64,000 nt of DNA from Mesocentrotus franciscanus (Eukaryota; Echinodermata; Echinoidea; Camarodonta; Strongylocentrotidae), in assembly GCA_037976565.1 (NCBI GenBank), contig CP137670.1, forward strand, positions 18,649,744-18,713,743. Reading direction: 5' to 3'. Position numbers and translations under genes: made by a program. The notes under the pieces were generated by a model. The model saw only the letters and a list, made by a program, of their open reading frames with translations, was not told the origin of the DNA and ran no database searches. Below are positions 1 to 11,165 of the stretch, piece by piece; within the stretch, counting starts at the first letter, position 1; every line of letters starts with the position of its first letter.

Positions 1-49
1 TCAACTTCCTTTGAAACTTATTGGGCAATGTCTATTTCCCCCATAAGCT

Positions 50-814
50 TTAAAGGGAAAGTCCAATCCAAAAATAACTGACTTTCAATAAAAGCAGAAA
101 AATCAGACAAACCAATCAAAAAAAGTTTGAGCAAAATCGGATAACTAATAAGAAAGTTATGAATTTTTGAAAAAGTATGTAAAACTATGGAACAATGAGA
201 ATCACAACACAAATTGCCAAGATGGTTATCAGTTTGTGACGTCATGTCCTCACAACTTATCAATTGCTTTATATAGTTTAATCCCATTAATTTCCTTTTA
301 TCCCCAAAACTTGATTTCCCATGCCATTGCCCAGATTATATGATTTGTATCATATTGCATGCATGACATTTCCCAAAACTTGTATGAATTTTGAAGAATT
401 GATACTATTTTCTGAATATTGTATTTCATAATTATTGATTTTTATATAAATAGTTTATCAAAATTCAATTTTTCATGATTTAACTGGACAAAATTACTCT
501 TTATTTGTGCATCCACACAAAAACATATTACTAACAATCTAACTTGGATGCTGGTGTGAAGAAATAAGATTCTTAGGGTGAAAATAGGAAATTTATATTA
601 TCAATATAAAGAAAATAATTAGTGGATAGTGAGGACCATACGTCACAGACTCATGAGTGAGTTGCCAATTTGTGTAGTGATTTTCAAAGTTTTTCATGTC
701 ATTAAAAATTCATAACTTTCTTATTAGTTATCTGATTTTGCTCAAACTTTTTTTGATTGGTTTGTCTGATTTTTCTGGTTCTATTGAAAGTAAGTTATTT
801 TTGGAGTGGACTTA
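50..814. repeat. Long-inverted-repeat MITE
   Basis: The left ~180 bases reappear inverted at about 650-814: the segment with AAGCAGAAAAATCAGAC and the GTTTGAGCAAAATC stretch returns as its complement near 710-790. The left end is next to a TTAA at 50-53. No coding capacity. Related termini recur at 11885-12522, 17253, 17640 and 23349. Confidence 0.7.
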
Positions 815-1100
815 GAATTCAATAGCCTTTGTCACTTTTGCATTTTTTTGAACTGTTTGTGTAGCACTCTAATGATATTCCTGAGCTAAATTATATTTCT
901 CAGAGGAAAACAAGACTAACATATAATGTTGATTAAGGGGTTATCATGTAAATCTAAAAATTACTATACACTATGTTCTTTACGAAGCACTTATTTACTA
1001 TGGTTCTAGGACACCTACCCCCTGGACATCCACCCCCTGATAACCACCCCAGTCAACTACCCCCTAGGCCAACTACCCCCTAGGACAACTACACCCTAGG
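815..1100. other. Non-coding; C-rich imperfect repeat
   Basis: No gene seen. From about 1011 to 1100 the sequence is a short imperfect array of ACxACCCCCTAGG-like units, similar in style to the CCCC/GGGG-rich stretch at 41850-42390. It abuts the B-box stub directly. Confidence 0.4.
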
Positions 1101-1192
1101 GCAATCACAGATGTGACGTACTACATGTACGTGAAGGAGAAGAAGAAGTTCTGCGATAACTGCGCCTCCAAAGAGGGATGCATCGGAAAAGC
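1101..1192 (+). pseudogene. 5' fragment of a RING-less B-box (TRIM-like) gene, cut by the gap
   Basis: The + strand reads AITDVTYY...VKEKKKFCDNCASKEGCIGKA, the N-terminal B-box-1-like segment found in the three minus-strand B-box copies at 34.6, 45.0 and 60.0 kb. The initiator Met and first ~18 codons are missing; the homology begins abruptly after a C-rich repeat. There is a 6-nt insertion (two codons, Tyr-Met) relative to the other copies. The right side runs into 500 Ns, and sequence beyond the gap is not B-box-like, so the rest of the gene is either in the gap or absent. Its strand is opposite to the other copies. Most likely a truncated, dispersed copy; a misjoin at the gap is the alternative. 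Confidence 0.75.
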
Positions 1193-1692
1193 NNNNNNNN
1201 NNNNNNNNNNNNNNNNNNNNNNNNNNNNNNNNNNNNNNNNNNNNNNNNNNNNNNNNNNNNNNNNNNNNNNNNNNNNNNNNNNNNNNNNNNNNNNNNNNNN
1301 NNNNNNNNNNNNNNNNNNNNNNNNNNNNNNNNNNNNNNNNNNNNNNNNNNNNNNNNNNNNNNNNNNNNNNNNNNNNNNNNNNNNNNNNNNNNNNNNNNNN
1401 NNNNNNNNNNNNNNNNNNNNNNNNNNNNNNNNNNNNNNNNNNNNNNNNNNNNNNNNNNNNNNNNNNNNNNNNNNNNNNNNNNNNNNNNNNNNNNNNNNNN
1501 NNNNNNNNNNNNNNNNNNNNNNNNNNNNNNNNNNNNNNNNNNNNNNNNNNNNNNNNNNNNNNNNNNNNNNNNNNNNNNNNNNNNNNNNNNNNNNNNNNNN
1601 NNNNNNNNNNNNNNNNNNNNNNNNNNNNNNNNNNNNNNNNNNNNNNNNNNNNNNNNNNNNNNNNNNNNNNNNNNNNNNNNNNNNNNNNNNNN
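1193..1692. other. Assembly gap of exactly 500 N
   Basis: Five hundred N characters. The round number suggests a placeholder, so the true distance is unknown. Open frames crossing it are meaningless. Confidence 0.99.
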
Positions 1693-2000
1693 CGTTATAC
1701 TGGGCCGATACTGATAGGGTTTGGGGCAGTTGCTCCCCCCTCCCCCCAGCAATGCAATTCAAGCATGTTTTTCAAGAAATTATGACTAAACAAAATACAT
1801 GTAAATATTGCATGAATTCATTTTGAAAAAAAATGTCAACATTTATTTAAGTAAAACTCGAAGGTATCAATATAGTTAAAATGCCGTTTTCGGTCCGAAT
1901 AACAATTAGTTTTTCTTTTCCTTCTCGTCCTTACATGTTCGACTTCATCTTCCTTCTGTTCATCATATTCCATTCATCCTCTCATCTTTCTTGTTCTTCA
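1693..2000. other. Non-coding flank of the gap
   Basis: No gene recognised. Sequence right of the gap does not continue the B-box frame. Confidence 0.5.
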
Positions 2001-2084
2001 GGGTCCCATCTTATAAAGAGTCAGCAAGTCTTCTATCTTTTAGTTGTGATTCATAATTTTCAACTCTTTATAAGACGGGGCCCC
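2001..2084. repeat. Short GGG(T/G)CCC-ended MITE
   Basis: Starts GGGTCCCATCTTATAAAGAGT and ends with the near-perfect complement ACTCTTTATAAGACGGGGCCCC; a compact foldback of 84 bases. Related ends occur at 14553 and 19222. Confidence 0.6.
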
Positions 2085-2373
2085 TAGGTCGAATGAATTT
2101 CTAACAGGCTTCGCAATGATGCTTTTGCTTTTTTTGTCATCTACCATTATAATTTATGCTGGACATGCTCGGATAGCATGTTCTTAAAAAATGTTTTGGT
2201 AAGCCATATTTAATGCCCCAAATGATTACAGCCGGTAGGCCCCTATTACGGTAGGCCCAAAATGTTTAACATTATGTCAAAGCGGCTCGTTAACTTTGCT
2301 CGCTCGCAAACAAAGGCCGTATTGTATTATCACGCAACAAGGTCTTATTATTAATATTTATATAATTATCATT

Positions 2374-2713
2374 GAAGTGGAAGTTGAGTTCTGGAAATTG
2401 CCTAAATTCATCTTTCAATCCATTTGTAATTACACAAAGATACGTGAATCAATATAAATTTTTCGAATTTTTATATACTGCTGTGTTATCTCCAAAAAAA
2501 CAAAGAACATAATAATGGAGGAAAAGTTCGGGTGCCACCATGCATCAAAACGTCTTTTCCTAATTAAAACTGGGTTATGCGCCGTTTTTAGGTCGGTTGG
2601 TTTTGAAAGAGTCTTTTAAAGTGTAATAATTATGTTGTCATCTTTTTCTAGTCAAATTTCGATTAAAAAAACAAACAAAACTTTCTGAACCTTCCCAGAA
2701 CTCAACCCTTCCT
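2374..2713. repeat. MITE with GAAGTTGAGTTCTGG termini
   Basis: Left end reads AAGTTGAGTTCTGG and right end CCCAGAACTCAACCCTTCC, an inverted pair. The same terminal sequence occurs in the TTAA element at 26352-26737. Internal sequence is AT-rich and non-coding. Confidence 0.55.
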
Positions 2714-2954
2714 CATCGCATTATAGTTAGCCACATATGAGTATAATATTTTGTCATGATGTTTTGTGTGGTGTGGCGGGGTGGTAACATAATGTTTGGG
2801 ATGCGGATGGCTGCCGCCCCCCTCCCATAGTTTTGGCTAATTACGCCACTGGAGGATGGTGGGGGATATAATTATGGTGCATGGGGCGATAGCTATTACC
2901 TTACAATGACTTGGCAAGTATCGTCTAAACAATTGGAAATGTTTCGGTACATCT

Positions 2955-3109
2955 GGGGGGCATTTCATCAACATTTGTCCACCGACAACTGTCGGGGCCG
3001 ACTAAATTTGACCAATCAGAGGCCTACAATAGTCGGTGACAATAAAATTGTCGGTGAACATGATATAGTCGGTGGAAACCACCGACTAATTGTTTCATGG
3101 AACGCCCCT
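2955..3109. repeat. Short GGGGGCATTTCAT-ended foldback MITE
   Basis: Left GGGGGGCATTTCATCAACA pairs with right TTGTTTCATGGAACGCCCC, and the interior holds several GTCGGTG/CACCGAC motifs in both orientations. About 155 bases; the short reading frame here is not a gene. Confidence 0.6.
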
Positions 3110-5509
3110 GATCTTCCACAATAATTTAATCATGATAATACAACAATTTATCACAATCTGGTGTACCGTTTCGAAAATAAATGTGATTATACTGATAATA
3201 ATCAAAATTATTATAATGATGAAAATCAATGAAATTGATAATGAGAATTAATAACAAAACAAAAGGTAGACTTCTTGTTGTACTAAGAGAGACGAGATGC
3301 TTAGGCTGCATGCTCAAGATAATCGTCGATGGAACTGCTTATTCCATTATTATAATGCATGGACTTTGAATAAAATTCATGATTATATGGATGAAGAAGT
3401 AAAAACATGTAATATCGACTATTGACAGTAGTATAGTGATGATAATACTAGAAGACCCCACGCTCTCTCCATGATCCCACAGAATTCTTTGCTCAACCCA
3501 TTTCATTTAATAAAATAAATGGGGGAGAGGGGACCAATAATGTGCTGCGGTTAAATTCATTATGGCCTAGATAGGCCTAACTATTTTTTTGTTTTGCCCC
3601 CAATTCAACCTGAAAAAGCTGTAGATCGTCAATAAGAATAAAACATAAGTAAACATTCCCATTGAAAATAGCATAAAGCACTAATAATTATTGTTGTTTC
3701 TGTATAGATGGTACTTTTTTTTATAGGCCTGCATGGGCAGTTAGGCCTATACATTTTAGTGAAAGGAAGATCTAGGATTTGGGAATAACAGGAGCGCTAA
3801 ATTTTTGATATTATATTAAGATAAAACTGTAGTGATAGCCTCATTAGTAATGATCATTTGCTTATCGAGGGGTGTTTTGGGTGTTCAAATACCCCTTGGA
3901 AAATGGGTGTTTTAGGTGTTTTAGAATTTTAAGATACCCTTTATCTGTGTTTTATCGATGGCCCACCCCTGACCAAAAAAAGAGTAAAACATGTTATTGC
4001 TCAAGGGGGTTGATGTTGAGGGAAAAAGGAGTGTTCACTCCCCCCCCACGGGCCCCCACCGGTACGTAGTTTTCAAGATTTTTGAGTAGGTCGCAAAGGG
4101 CAATATAACATTTTTTAAACGCCTTTTCGGGGCCTTCGTTCTCGTGGGCAGGCCCCATACTGAAACAGGAAAGCAAAATTCTATAGCCCCTGCATGCTCC
4201 CGACCGCGCAACTAGCTAGAGGCCGCGACATCGACAAGCTATGGATTGCACTGGCATATCGATACTATTACCGTAGTAGTAGCATGCAAAATAATGTAGG
4301 GCCTACTCAAAAATCTGCCCAACCCGGTAGACGCAACTGGGAGATCATCTCGGTCAAACACAACAATAATGGGTCTAATTTTCATCCTTACGTCATGATT
4401 TTCACATAGTTAGTCCAAAAATCTTGTGAGAGGGTATGTTAATCATTTTTTCCTTTTGTCTTCTTTCGGCGGCGATATAAAGCGCAGCCACAAAGTACAA
4501 CGGTACTTTCATGCCGGTATGCCGACAAACATGCATAGCGACCAGGGACTCACGGCAGTAGTATCCGCCCGGCAGGACGGGCGCTTGTTTGCCAGCTACC
4601 GTAAGTTAGCTGCTGGTCTTCGAGACACGACAGCACTTTGGTCGTTTCGATGCGGAGCAGCCAGGCGCCAGGCTTCATGGCCAGTGTGGTGCATAGCATA
4701 ATAACCACAGTATACAGAGCTAGCTATAGCGCGCGCGCTGTCAGTTTGCACATGGCCATAGTTCACTGAGAGATGGCGCTATATAGTATCAACAATTATC
4801 ACAATCGAGCAGTTTGAATTTTGAATTGGACCGTTAGCGAGCACTTGCGAACTGGCATTCTTAGACATTTATTTTGAGCTAGATTATCATATTATGACAT
4901 TATATGATGATTATGTCTTCATATAAACTCTTATATCCATATTTCTAGTATTTCAAACCATGAAATACCTAGTTTCTGTGAGGGCAAAATTTCGCTCCCA
5001 CTACTCAACCTTCTCTTTAAGTTTTGTCGCAGTAATTTAAATACACCATTACAAAGGCTTTAGAAAAAGAAGGTCTGTTCCTATGAGTTGTTCGACCTTA
5101 CTGTCTATCTCTAGCCTAGGATGTCCTCACTTTCTTCCCCTTTTTTTTTCAAAAATGAAATAACTATAAAAATAGATCTATACCTAGATCCAGATTAGTA
5201 TTAGTATGGCTATGAAGCTACGCACCCTGTATACATGGCGCAAAAAAAAAAAAAAAAACCAGCATAGAGTAGAGTATGGCCAGGCTAGTAACCTGTATGT
5301 GTGATGTGTGATTGACTGTGCTATGATGCTGTGCATTTTGAGATAATTATGGAATTCATAATCATACGGTGGATTGGCTAAAAAAAACCCAGATTTTTGA
5401 ACTTTTAAGTTTTACTCAATTTCACTCTACCCGTGCCTCCTACTGTACTACCTCAGCTTTCTAACTCTATACATGTACCTCCACCTATCACTCTAACTAC
5501 CAATTTCAG
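3110..5509. other. No recognised gene; mixed repeats, GC-rich island near 4.2-4.75 kb
   Basis: Apart from short low-complexity runs (A-runs near 5247), I recognise nothing coding. The stretch 4190-4750 is richer in G+C and CpG than its surroundings and has short open frames on both strands without a recognisable product. It could hold an unrecognised exon or promoter, or a decayed transposon. Confidence 0.35.
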
Positions 5510-5652
5510 TAATCCGACCAGACCCTTACAGCGGTATACCGCCGATCTCAGAAGCGATCTCGAAGCCAACGCCAACGGAGGAAGGACCAAAAGAAGAAGA
5601 AGACTCAAGTGACGACTTGTATGAAGAAGAGTTTTGGAACAAAGAGCACTAA
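5510..5652 (+). CDS. Putative terminal exon of an unidentified gene (46 residues plus stop)
   Basis: A pyrimidine-rich stretch ending CAATTTCAG precedes an open frame that starts in phase (two bases complete a split codon), runs 46 codons and stops at TAA 5650-5652. The peptide begins IRPDPYSGIPPISEAIS, then becomes acidic (PTEEGPKEEEDSSDD) and ends LYEEEFWNKEH. The acidic tail with a C-terminal aromatic patch looks like a real protein C-terminus rather than random sequence, and codon use is balanced compared with the AT-rich surroundings. I do not recognise the family, and no upstream exon is identifiable; partners may lie in the gap or beyond the window start. Confidence 0.4.
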
Positions 5653-6618
5653 AATGTGGATTTCAGTTTAACGTAGAGGCTACAGAACTCCTCATGAATT
5701 TCTTCAATTGGAATAAGAAAAAAGAAGACCTTTGTCCATGTAAAAACCAAATTTCAGGCGATTTTTGAAAATATTCGAAAATGTGATATTCGATCCACGA
5801 TTTCTCATATTCTATTTCTACACAAATTAAGTTATTTCAATTATTACCAAACGGACAGCACAGTTTTTGACTACAAATTGGTTCAACTAGAAAATTTATC
5901 GTCAAAGGATTCTGGAGATATCGCGATCTCTAAATTCGATGTCGGATCGGCATGCACTGCAACTTATACAAAAATTCATTTAAAAAACAAGACCTTAATT
6001 TGCACAGGAGTTTACAGCTGATTTATCAACAAAAGCGATCCATCAAATATCATAAGATAATTGAATTTTTTGGAAGGAAAAATATCATACAATCAGATGG
6101 TAGATCTACCATTTTTTATTTACAATTTTGAGGATATCTACTTTCAAAATGAGAATTTCCAGACCCTGTTTGGTTAGTTGTTTGACAAGTTAATATTTTT
6201 CGGAAAGGACGCAAATGTACGACTATGAGTATGACTGCACTGCAAAATTTGCGGATCTTTTGATTGAGTTTTGCAATTTTGTCAATATTTTCATAATTTC
6301 ACACCCAATTCCAACAAAATTCGGTGTCATAAGTAATTTAATGTTCATCTTTCCAGTGGTGATATCAGGTTTTCGAAATCTAGATAGCGAACTGAGCCAA
6401 GGTCACACCACCAGATCAGACTGCATAACCATTATAGGGCCTACACAATTTTAGCCTGGTCCCATCCGCTCCTTTTCATGATGTTTTCATAAAACTTGCA
6501 TTGTCATCATCACAGTAGACAGCATTGCTTTTACTTTCTGAAATCCCTAAAAATAAACAGAACCATCACGCTCACATTCAAATAAATAATGACTGATTCT
6601 TAACAAGAAAATAATTAC
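5653..6618. other. AT-rich, no gene seen
   Basis: AT-rich sequence without recognisable coding or terminal repeats. It separates the convergent putative exons at 5510-5652 (+) and 6619-6710 (-). Confidence 0.4.
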
Positions 6619-6710
6619 CAAATCCTGCTCCTTTTCATCTTCGGTCTTCTTGTCATTTTTGTCATTTTGGGCTCCGGTTTCTTCTCCTCTTGCTTCGTTG
6701 TGTCTGCCAT
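6619..6710 (-). CDS. Possible first coding exon, charged N-terminus (26S proteasome Rpn1/PSMD2-like), one base short
   Basis: The minus strand starts ATCATCATGGCAGAC and reads MADTTKQEEKKPEPK. It then continues in the next frame as NDKNDKKTEDEKEQDL up to a GTAATT donor at 6618. The switch falls in an A-run where one extra A would keep a single frame, so this is either a 1-nt sequence error or a broken exon. The Lys/Glu-rich start ending in DEKEQDL recalls the disordered N-terminus of proteasome regulatory subunit Rpn1/PSMD2 (vertebrate: DKDKEQELSEED). That resemblance is short, compositionally biased and recalled from memory. No second exon is visible at lower coordinates. Confidence 0.3.
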
Positions 6711-6780
6711 GATGATTTGCAACCGCCTTTCAATATTTTAACGAAAGATGGCGCTACACAAAGAGCCCAGCTAGCTAGCA

Positions 6781-6811
6781 GAGAGAGAGAGAGAGCTAGA
6801 GAGAGAGAGAT
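6781..6811. repeat. GA-rich simple repeat
   Basis: Short (GAGA)n run just upstream of the minus-strand exon start. Confidence 0.8.
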
Positions 6812-7420
6812 CCTTACTACCGCCGTACCGGACCCGGTACTTGTTTTAGAAGGGATCTGGATGAAAAAATCGACAAGAAGCCACTATAAATAGGCCTATA
6901 AGCCTATATTCATATATAGATCTACACTAAACAGAAACGAATAAACGAATAAATGAAGAAAGTGAAAGAAAGGAAATGAAAAGGAAGTAAAACAAAACAA
7001 ACAAAATGAAAGCAAGACTAAAGAAAGAAGACAAGAAGAAGAAGACATAAATTACTAGTCCTAGTAATTTCATGGGCATGAATTTGGTTATCAATTGAGA
7101 ACACAATAATTTATCAGAAAGCAAATCTTTAAATCATTGAAAACCAAAAGTGCAATATGATATTAAATCAACAAACTGAACAAAATCAAAGGTTTTAAAA
7201 CAGAAAATTAAAGGAACAGATCGGGCATAATAATAGGCACTTAATTCATGTAGGCCTAAATAATTATATAAAGATCAATATACATAAAGCCTTCTTTTGC
7301 AATCTGAACAAAGTAGCCTGCCTATAAAGTTGTCCGATGGATGAATTTCCCCCACACAACAATGCAATATGTCACTATGGCAACATGAGGTAGTGTTGCC
7401 ATATGTAAATGATGTAGGAA

Positions 7421-7550
7421 TGTGTGTGTGATTGGGTTTTTACAGGCGTGTATCAATCAGATATGATTATTTACGTCTGGGACCGACCTTTAACGTCACC
7501 ATCCGAAAGACGTGACTCAGTTTCGAACCTGCGTCCTCGGCTGAATCAGT
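7421..7550 (-). repeat. 7SL-like short element, copy A (5'-truncated)
   Basis: Shares with copies B and C the block from the (GT)n end through ATTGGGTTTTTACAGGCG, ATCAGATATGATTATT and TTTCGAACCTGCGTCCTCGG to GAATCAGT. Here it stops, at the start of the ACCAGT-repeat element. Read on the minus strand it holds a pol III B-box-like GGTTCGAAACT and the (CA)n tail. The head that resembles the 7SL Alu domain is missing. Confidence 0.7.
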
Positions 7551-7990
7551 ACATTAAACTTCAATTTCAGTATAAAATACCAGCTCCCAGGTCGAAAAAC
7601 TTTTTGAAACCAGTAGGCAACTGGTCAACTGGTACCAGTTCAAACCAGTAGTCAACAGTACTGGTACCAGTTCAAACCAGTTTATTCAACTGGTTTTTAA
7701 TATGGAAGTGAGACAACGCTATCTGAGACCAGTTGACAAACCAGTTGAAATCCAGTAGATTTACCAGTTGATTTACCAGTTGAAAACCAGTAGATATATC
7801 AGTTGATATACCAGTAGATTACCAGTTGGTATTTAGTTGATTTACCAGTAATCAACAGATATTGTGATAATCAATAATCAATATTGTCATCTGGCCACCA
7901 ACAGGACCGTAATGTATAAACTCTTGCAATACCCCATCACAGAGACCATTTGAGGTCTATTGCAGAAAAGTATCATTCTAATTTAGAAAT

Positions 7991-8182
7991 TTGTGTGTGT
8001 ATCAATCAGATATGATTATTTACGTCTGGGGACCGACCTTTAACGTCACCATCAAAGACGCGATTCAGTTTCGAACCTGCGTCCTCGGCTGAATCAGTTT
8101 GTAACTTCCACCAGGAAGATGTTTGTTCTCATCTTCCTGCTTACTGTTAGCTAGATTACAGGCGCACGCCACAACGCTAGTT
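7991..8182 (-). repeat. 7SL-like short element, copy B (with extra hairpin)
   Basis: On the minus strand it begins at GCGTTGTGGCGTGCGCCTG, continues through the B-box-like GGTTCGAA and ends near the (AC)n tail. Relative to copy C it carries ~33 extra bases (about 8111-8144) that form a small hairpin (CAGGAAGATG / CATCTTCCTG) and lacks about 18 bases near its tail. It lies in the centre of the foldback element. Confidence 0.7.
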
Positions 8183-8439
8183 TGGAGCTCGTACATAGAT
8201 ATATACAAAATTATACATTTTGTTTCCTGGTTAGTAATTACATGTATCAATATATCTATTTTACGTCTTAAATTAGATGAAAAACATGATCAAACATATA
8301 ATATATTTGTCAATGATTGACTAAGAAAATAACAATCACAAAATTGATGTGCATTGTCACATTTGCTTGATAGATCATGATAATTATATTTTCTGTGAAA
8401 ATATGCAAATTAATCATGAATATGCACAAGATATAATGA

Positions 8440-11165
8440 ACTGGTTTTTGAACTGGTAAAGCAACTGGTATTCTACTGGTCAACTGGTAAATCAACTGGT
8501 AATCATCTAACAGTTTCAACTGGTAAATCAACTGGTAATCATCTAATGGTTTTCAATTGGTAAATCAACTAGTTTTCAACTGGTAATCATCTACTGGTTT
8601 TCAACTGGTAAATCAACTGGTAAATCAACTGGTAAATCAACTGGTAATATCAACTGGTCTCAGATGTCAACTGGCATTTCTACTGGTTTTCAACTGGTAA
8701 ATCAACTGGTAATCATCTACTGGTTTTCAGCTGGTAAATCAACTGGTAAATCAACTGGTAATATCAACTGGTCTCAGATGTCAACTGGTATTTCTACTGG
8801 TTTTCAACTGGTATTTCTACTGGTTTTCAACTGGTAAATCAACTGGTAATCATCTACTGGTTTCAGCTGGTAAATCAACTGGTAAATCAACTGGTAATAT
8901 CAACTGGTGTCAGATGTCAACTGGTATTTCTACTGGTTTTCAACTGGTAAATCAACTGGTAATCATCTACTGGTAAATCAACTGGTAATATCAACTGGTG
9001 TAGTGTCTATAGACGTGTGACTTGAATGCGTTAATGCTACAACTGGTCTCAGATGTCAACTGGTATTTCTACTGGTTTTCAACTGGTAAATCAACTGGTA
9101 ATCTGATGCATCTATACTGGTTTTCAACTGGTAATATCAACTGGTCTCAGATGTCAACTGGCATTTCTACTGGTTTTCAACTGGTAAATCAACTGGTAAT
9201 CATCTACTGGTTTTCAGCTGGTAAATCAACTGGTAAATCAACTGGTAATATCAACTGGTCTCAGATGTCAACTGGTATTTCTACTGGTTTTCAACTGGTA
9301 AATCAACTGGTAATCATCTACTGGTAAATCAACTGGTAATATCAACTGGTGTAGTGTCTATAGACACTTGACCAACTCTAACGGTTACCGGCAGCTTGGC
9401 AGTAGGTCCATGCTGGTGGCGATCTGGATTGAACCTCAATAAAGTGAAGACATACATTTCATATCTCTCTCAAACTAGCATTACTTTGTAAAGTGTGACT
9501 TGAATGCGTTAATGCTACAACTGGTCTCAGATGTCAACTGGTATTTCTACTGGTTTTCAACTGGTAAATCAACTGGTAATCTGATGCATCTATACTGGTT
9601 TTCAACTGGTAATATCAACTGGTCTCAGATGTCAACTGGCATTTCTACTGGTTTTCAACTGGTAAATCAACTGGTAATCATCTACTGGTTTTCAGCTGGT
9701 AAATCAACTGGTAAATCAACTGGTAATATCAACTGGTCTCAGATGTCAACTGGTATTTTACTGGTTTTCAACTGGTAAATCAACTGGTAATCATCTACTG
9801 GTAAATCAACTGGTAATATCAACTGGTGTAGTGTCTATAGACACTTGACCAACTCTAACGGTTACTGGCCGGCAGCTTGGCAGTAGGTCCATGCTGGTGG
9901 CGATCTGGATTGAACCTCAATAAAGTGAAGACATACATTTCATATCTCTCTCAAACTAGCATTACTTTGTAAAGTGTGACTTGAATGCGTTAATGCTACA
10001 ACTGGTCTCAGATGTCAACTGGTATTTCTACTGGTTTTCAACTGGTAAATCAACTGGTAATCTGATGCATCTATACTGGTTTTCAACTGGTAATATCAAC
10101 TGGTCTCAGATGTCAACTGGCATTTCTACTGGTTTTCAACTGGTAAATCAACTGGTAATCATCTACTGGTTTTCAGCTGGTAAATCAACTGGTAAATCAA
10201 CTGGTAATATCAACTGGTCTCAGATGTCAACTGGTATTTCTACTGGTTTTCAACTGGTAAATCAACTGGTAATCATCTACTGGTAAATCAACTGGTAATA
10301 TCAACTGGTGTAGTGTCTATAGACACTTGACCAACTCTAACGGTTACTGGCCGGCAGCTTGGCAGTAGGTCCATGCTGGTGGCGATCTGGATTGAACCTC
10401 AATAAAGTGAAGACATACATTTCATATCTCTCTCAAACTAGCATTACTAGATGTCAACTAGATGTCAACTGGTATTTCTACTGGTTTTCAACTGGTAAAT
10501 CAACTGGTAATCTGATGCATCTATACTGGTTTTCAACTGGTAATATCAACTGGTCTCAGATGTCAACTGGCATTTCTACTGGTTTTCAACTGGTAAATCA
10601 ACTGGTAATCATCTACTGGTTTTCAGCTGGTAAATCAACTGGTAAATCAACTGGTAATATCAACTGGTCTCAGATGTCAACTGGTATTTCTACTGGTTTT
10701 CAACTGGTAAATCAACTGGTAATCATCTACTGGTAAATCAACTGGTAATATCAACTGGTGTAGTGTCTATAGACACTTGACCAACTCTAACGGTTACTGG
10801 CCGGCAGCTTGGCAGTAGGTCCATGCTGGTGGCGATCTGGATTGAACCTCAATAAAGTGAAGACATACATTTCATATCTCTCTCAAACTAGCATTACTTT
10901 GTAAGTGTGACTTGAATGCGTTAATGCTACAACTGGTCTCAGATGTCAACTGGTATTTCTACTGGTTTTCAACTGGTAAATCAACTGGTAATCATGCATC
11001 TATACTGGTTTTCAACTGGTAAATCAACTGGTAAATCAACTGGCAATATCAACTGGTCTCAGATGTCAACTGGTATTTCTACTGCTTTCCAAATTGTATC
11101 AACTGGTATTAACTGGTACCAGTTGAGACCAGTTGAGACCAGTTCAAACCAGTAGATACCAGTTG
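8440..11165. repeat. ACTGGT satellite (right arm) with ~480 bp higher-order units
   Basis: Dozens of ACTGGT hexamers are spaced by short AT-rich spacers such as AAATCA, TTTTCA and AATCATCT. From 9015 on these are organised in higher-order units: GTGTGACTTGAATGCG recurs at 9015, 9493, 9974 and 10905 (the unit starting near 10445 has a changed head). The long open frames here (about 100 codons of WFSTGKSTGN-like text) simply reflect the repeat and are not genes. Confidence 0.9.
9354..9500. repeat. Non-ACTGGT spacer inside the higher-order unit
   Basis: Starts with the perfect 14-base palindrome GTGTCTATAGACAC (9354-9367) and continues through a unique-looking ~130 bp segment with CAATAAAGTG. 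It recurs with palindromes at 9831, 10313 and 10763. At 9003 the palindrome is truncated and the spacer is missing, which marks the array edge or an internal deletion. Confidence 0.8.

Noticed and set aside
1105..1826. Open frames of ~180-240 codons spanning the gap on both strands
   Set aside because: They consist almost wholly of N; only the B-box stub before the gap is real.
4426..4701. 91-codon frame in the GC-rich island
   Set aside because: No recognisable domain, both strands are equally open, and no splice support; left as unassigned non-coding.
9022..11155. Open frames of ~70-125 codons with WFSTGKSTGN-like text
   Set aside because: They are readings of the ACTGGT satellite, repeated with the same higher-order period and without splice or start context; repetition explains the openness.
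8440..11165. CRISPR-like array of direct repeats
   Set aside because: Repeat and spacer lengths are not regular, spacers are themselves repeated, and the window is eukaryotic; it is a satellite.
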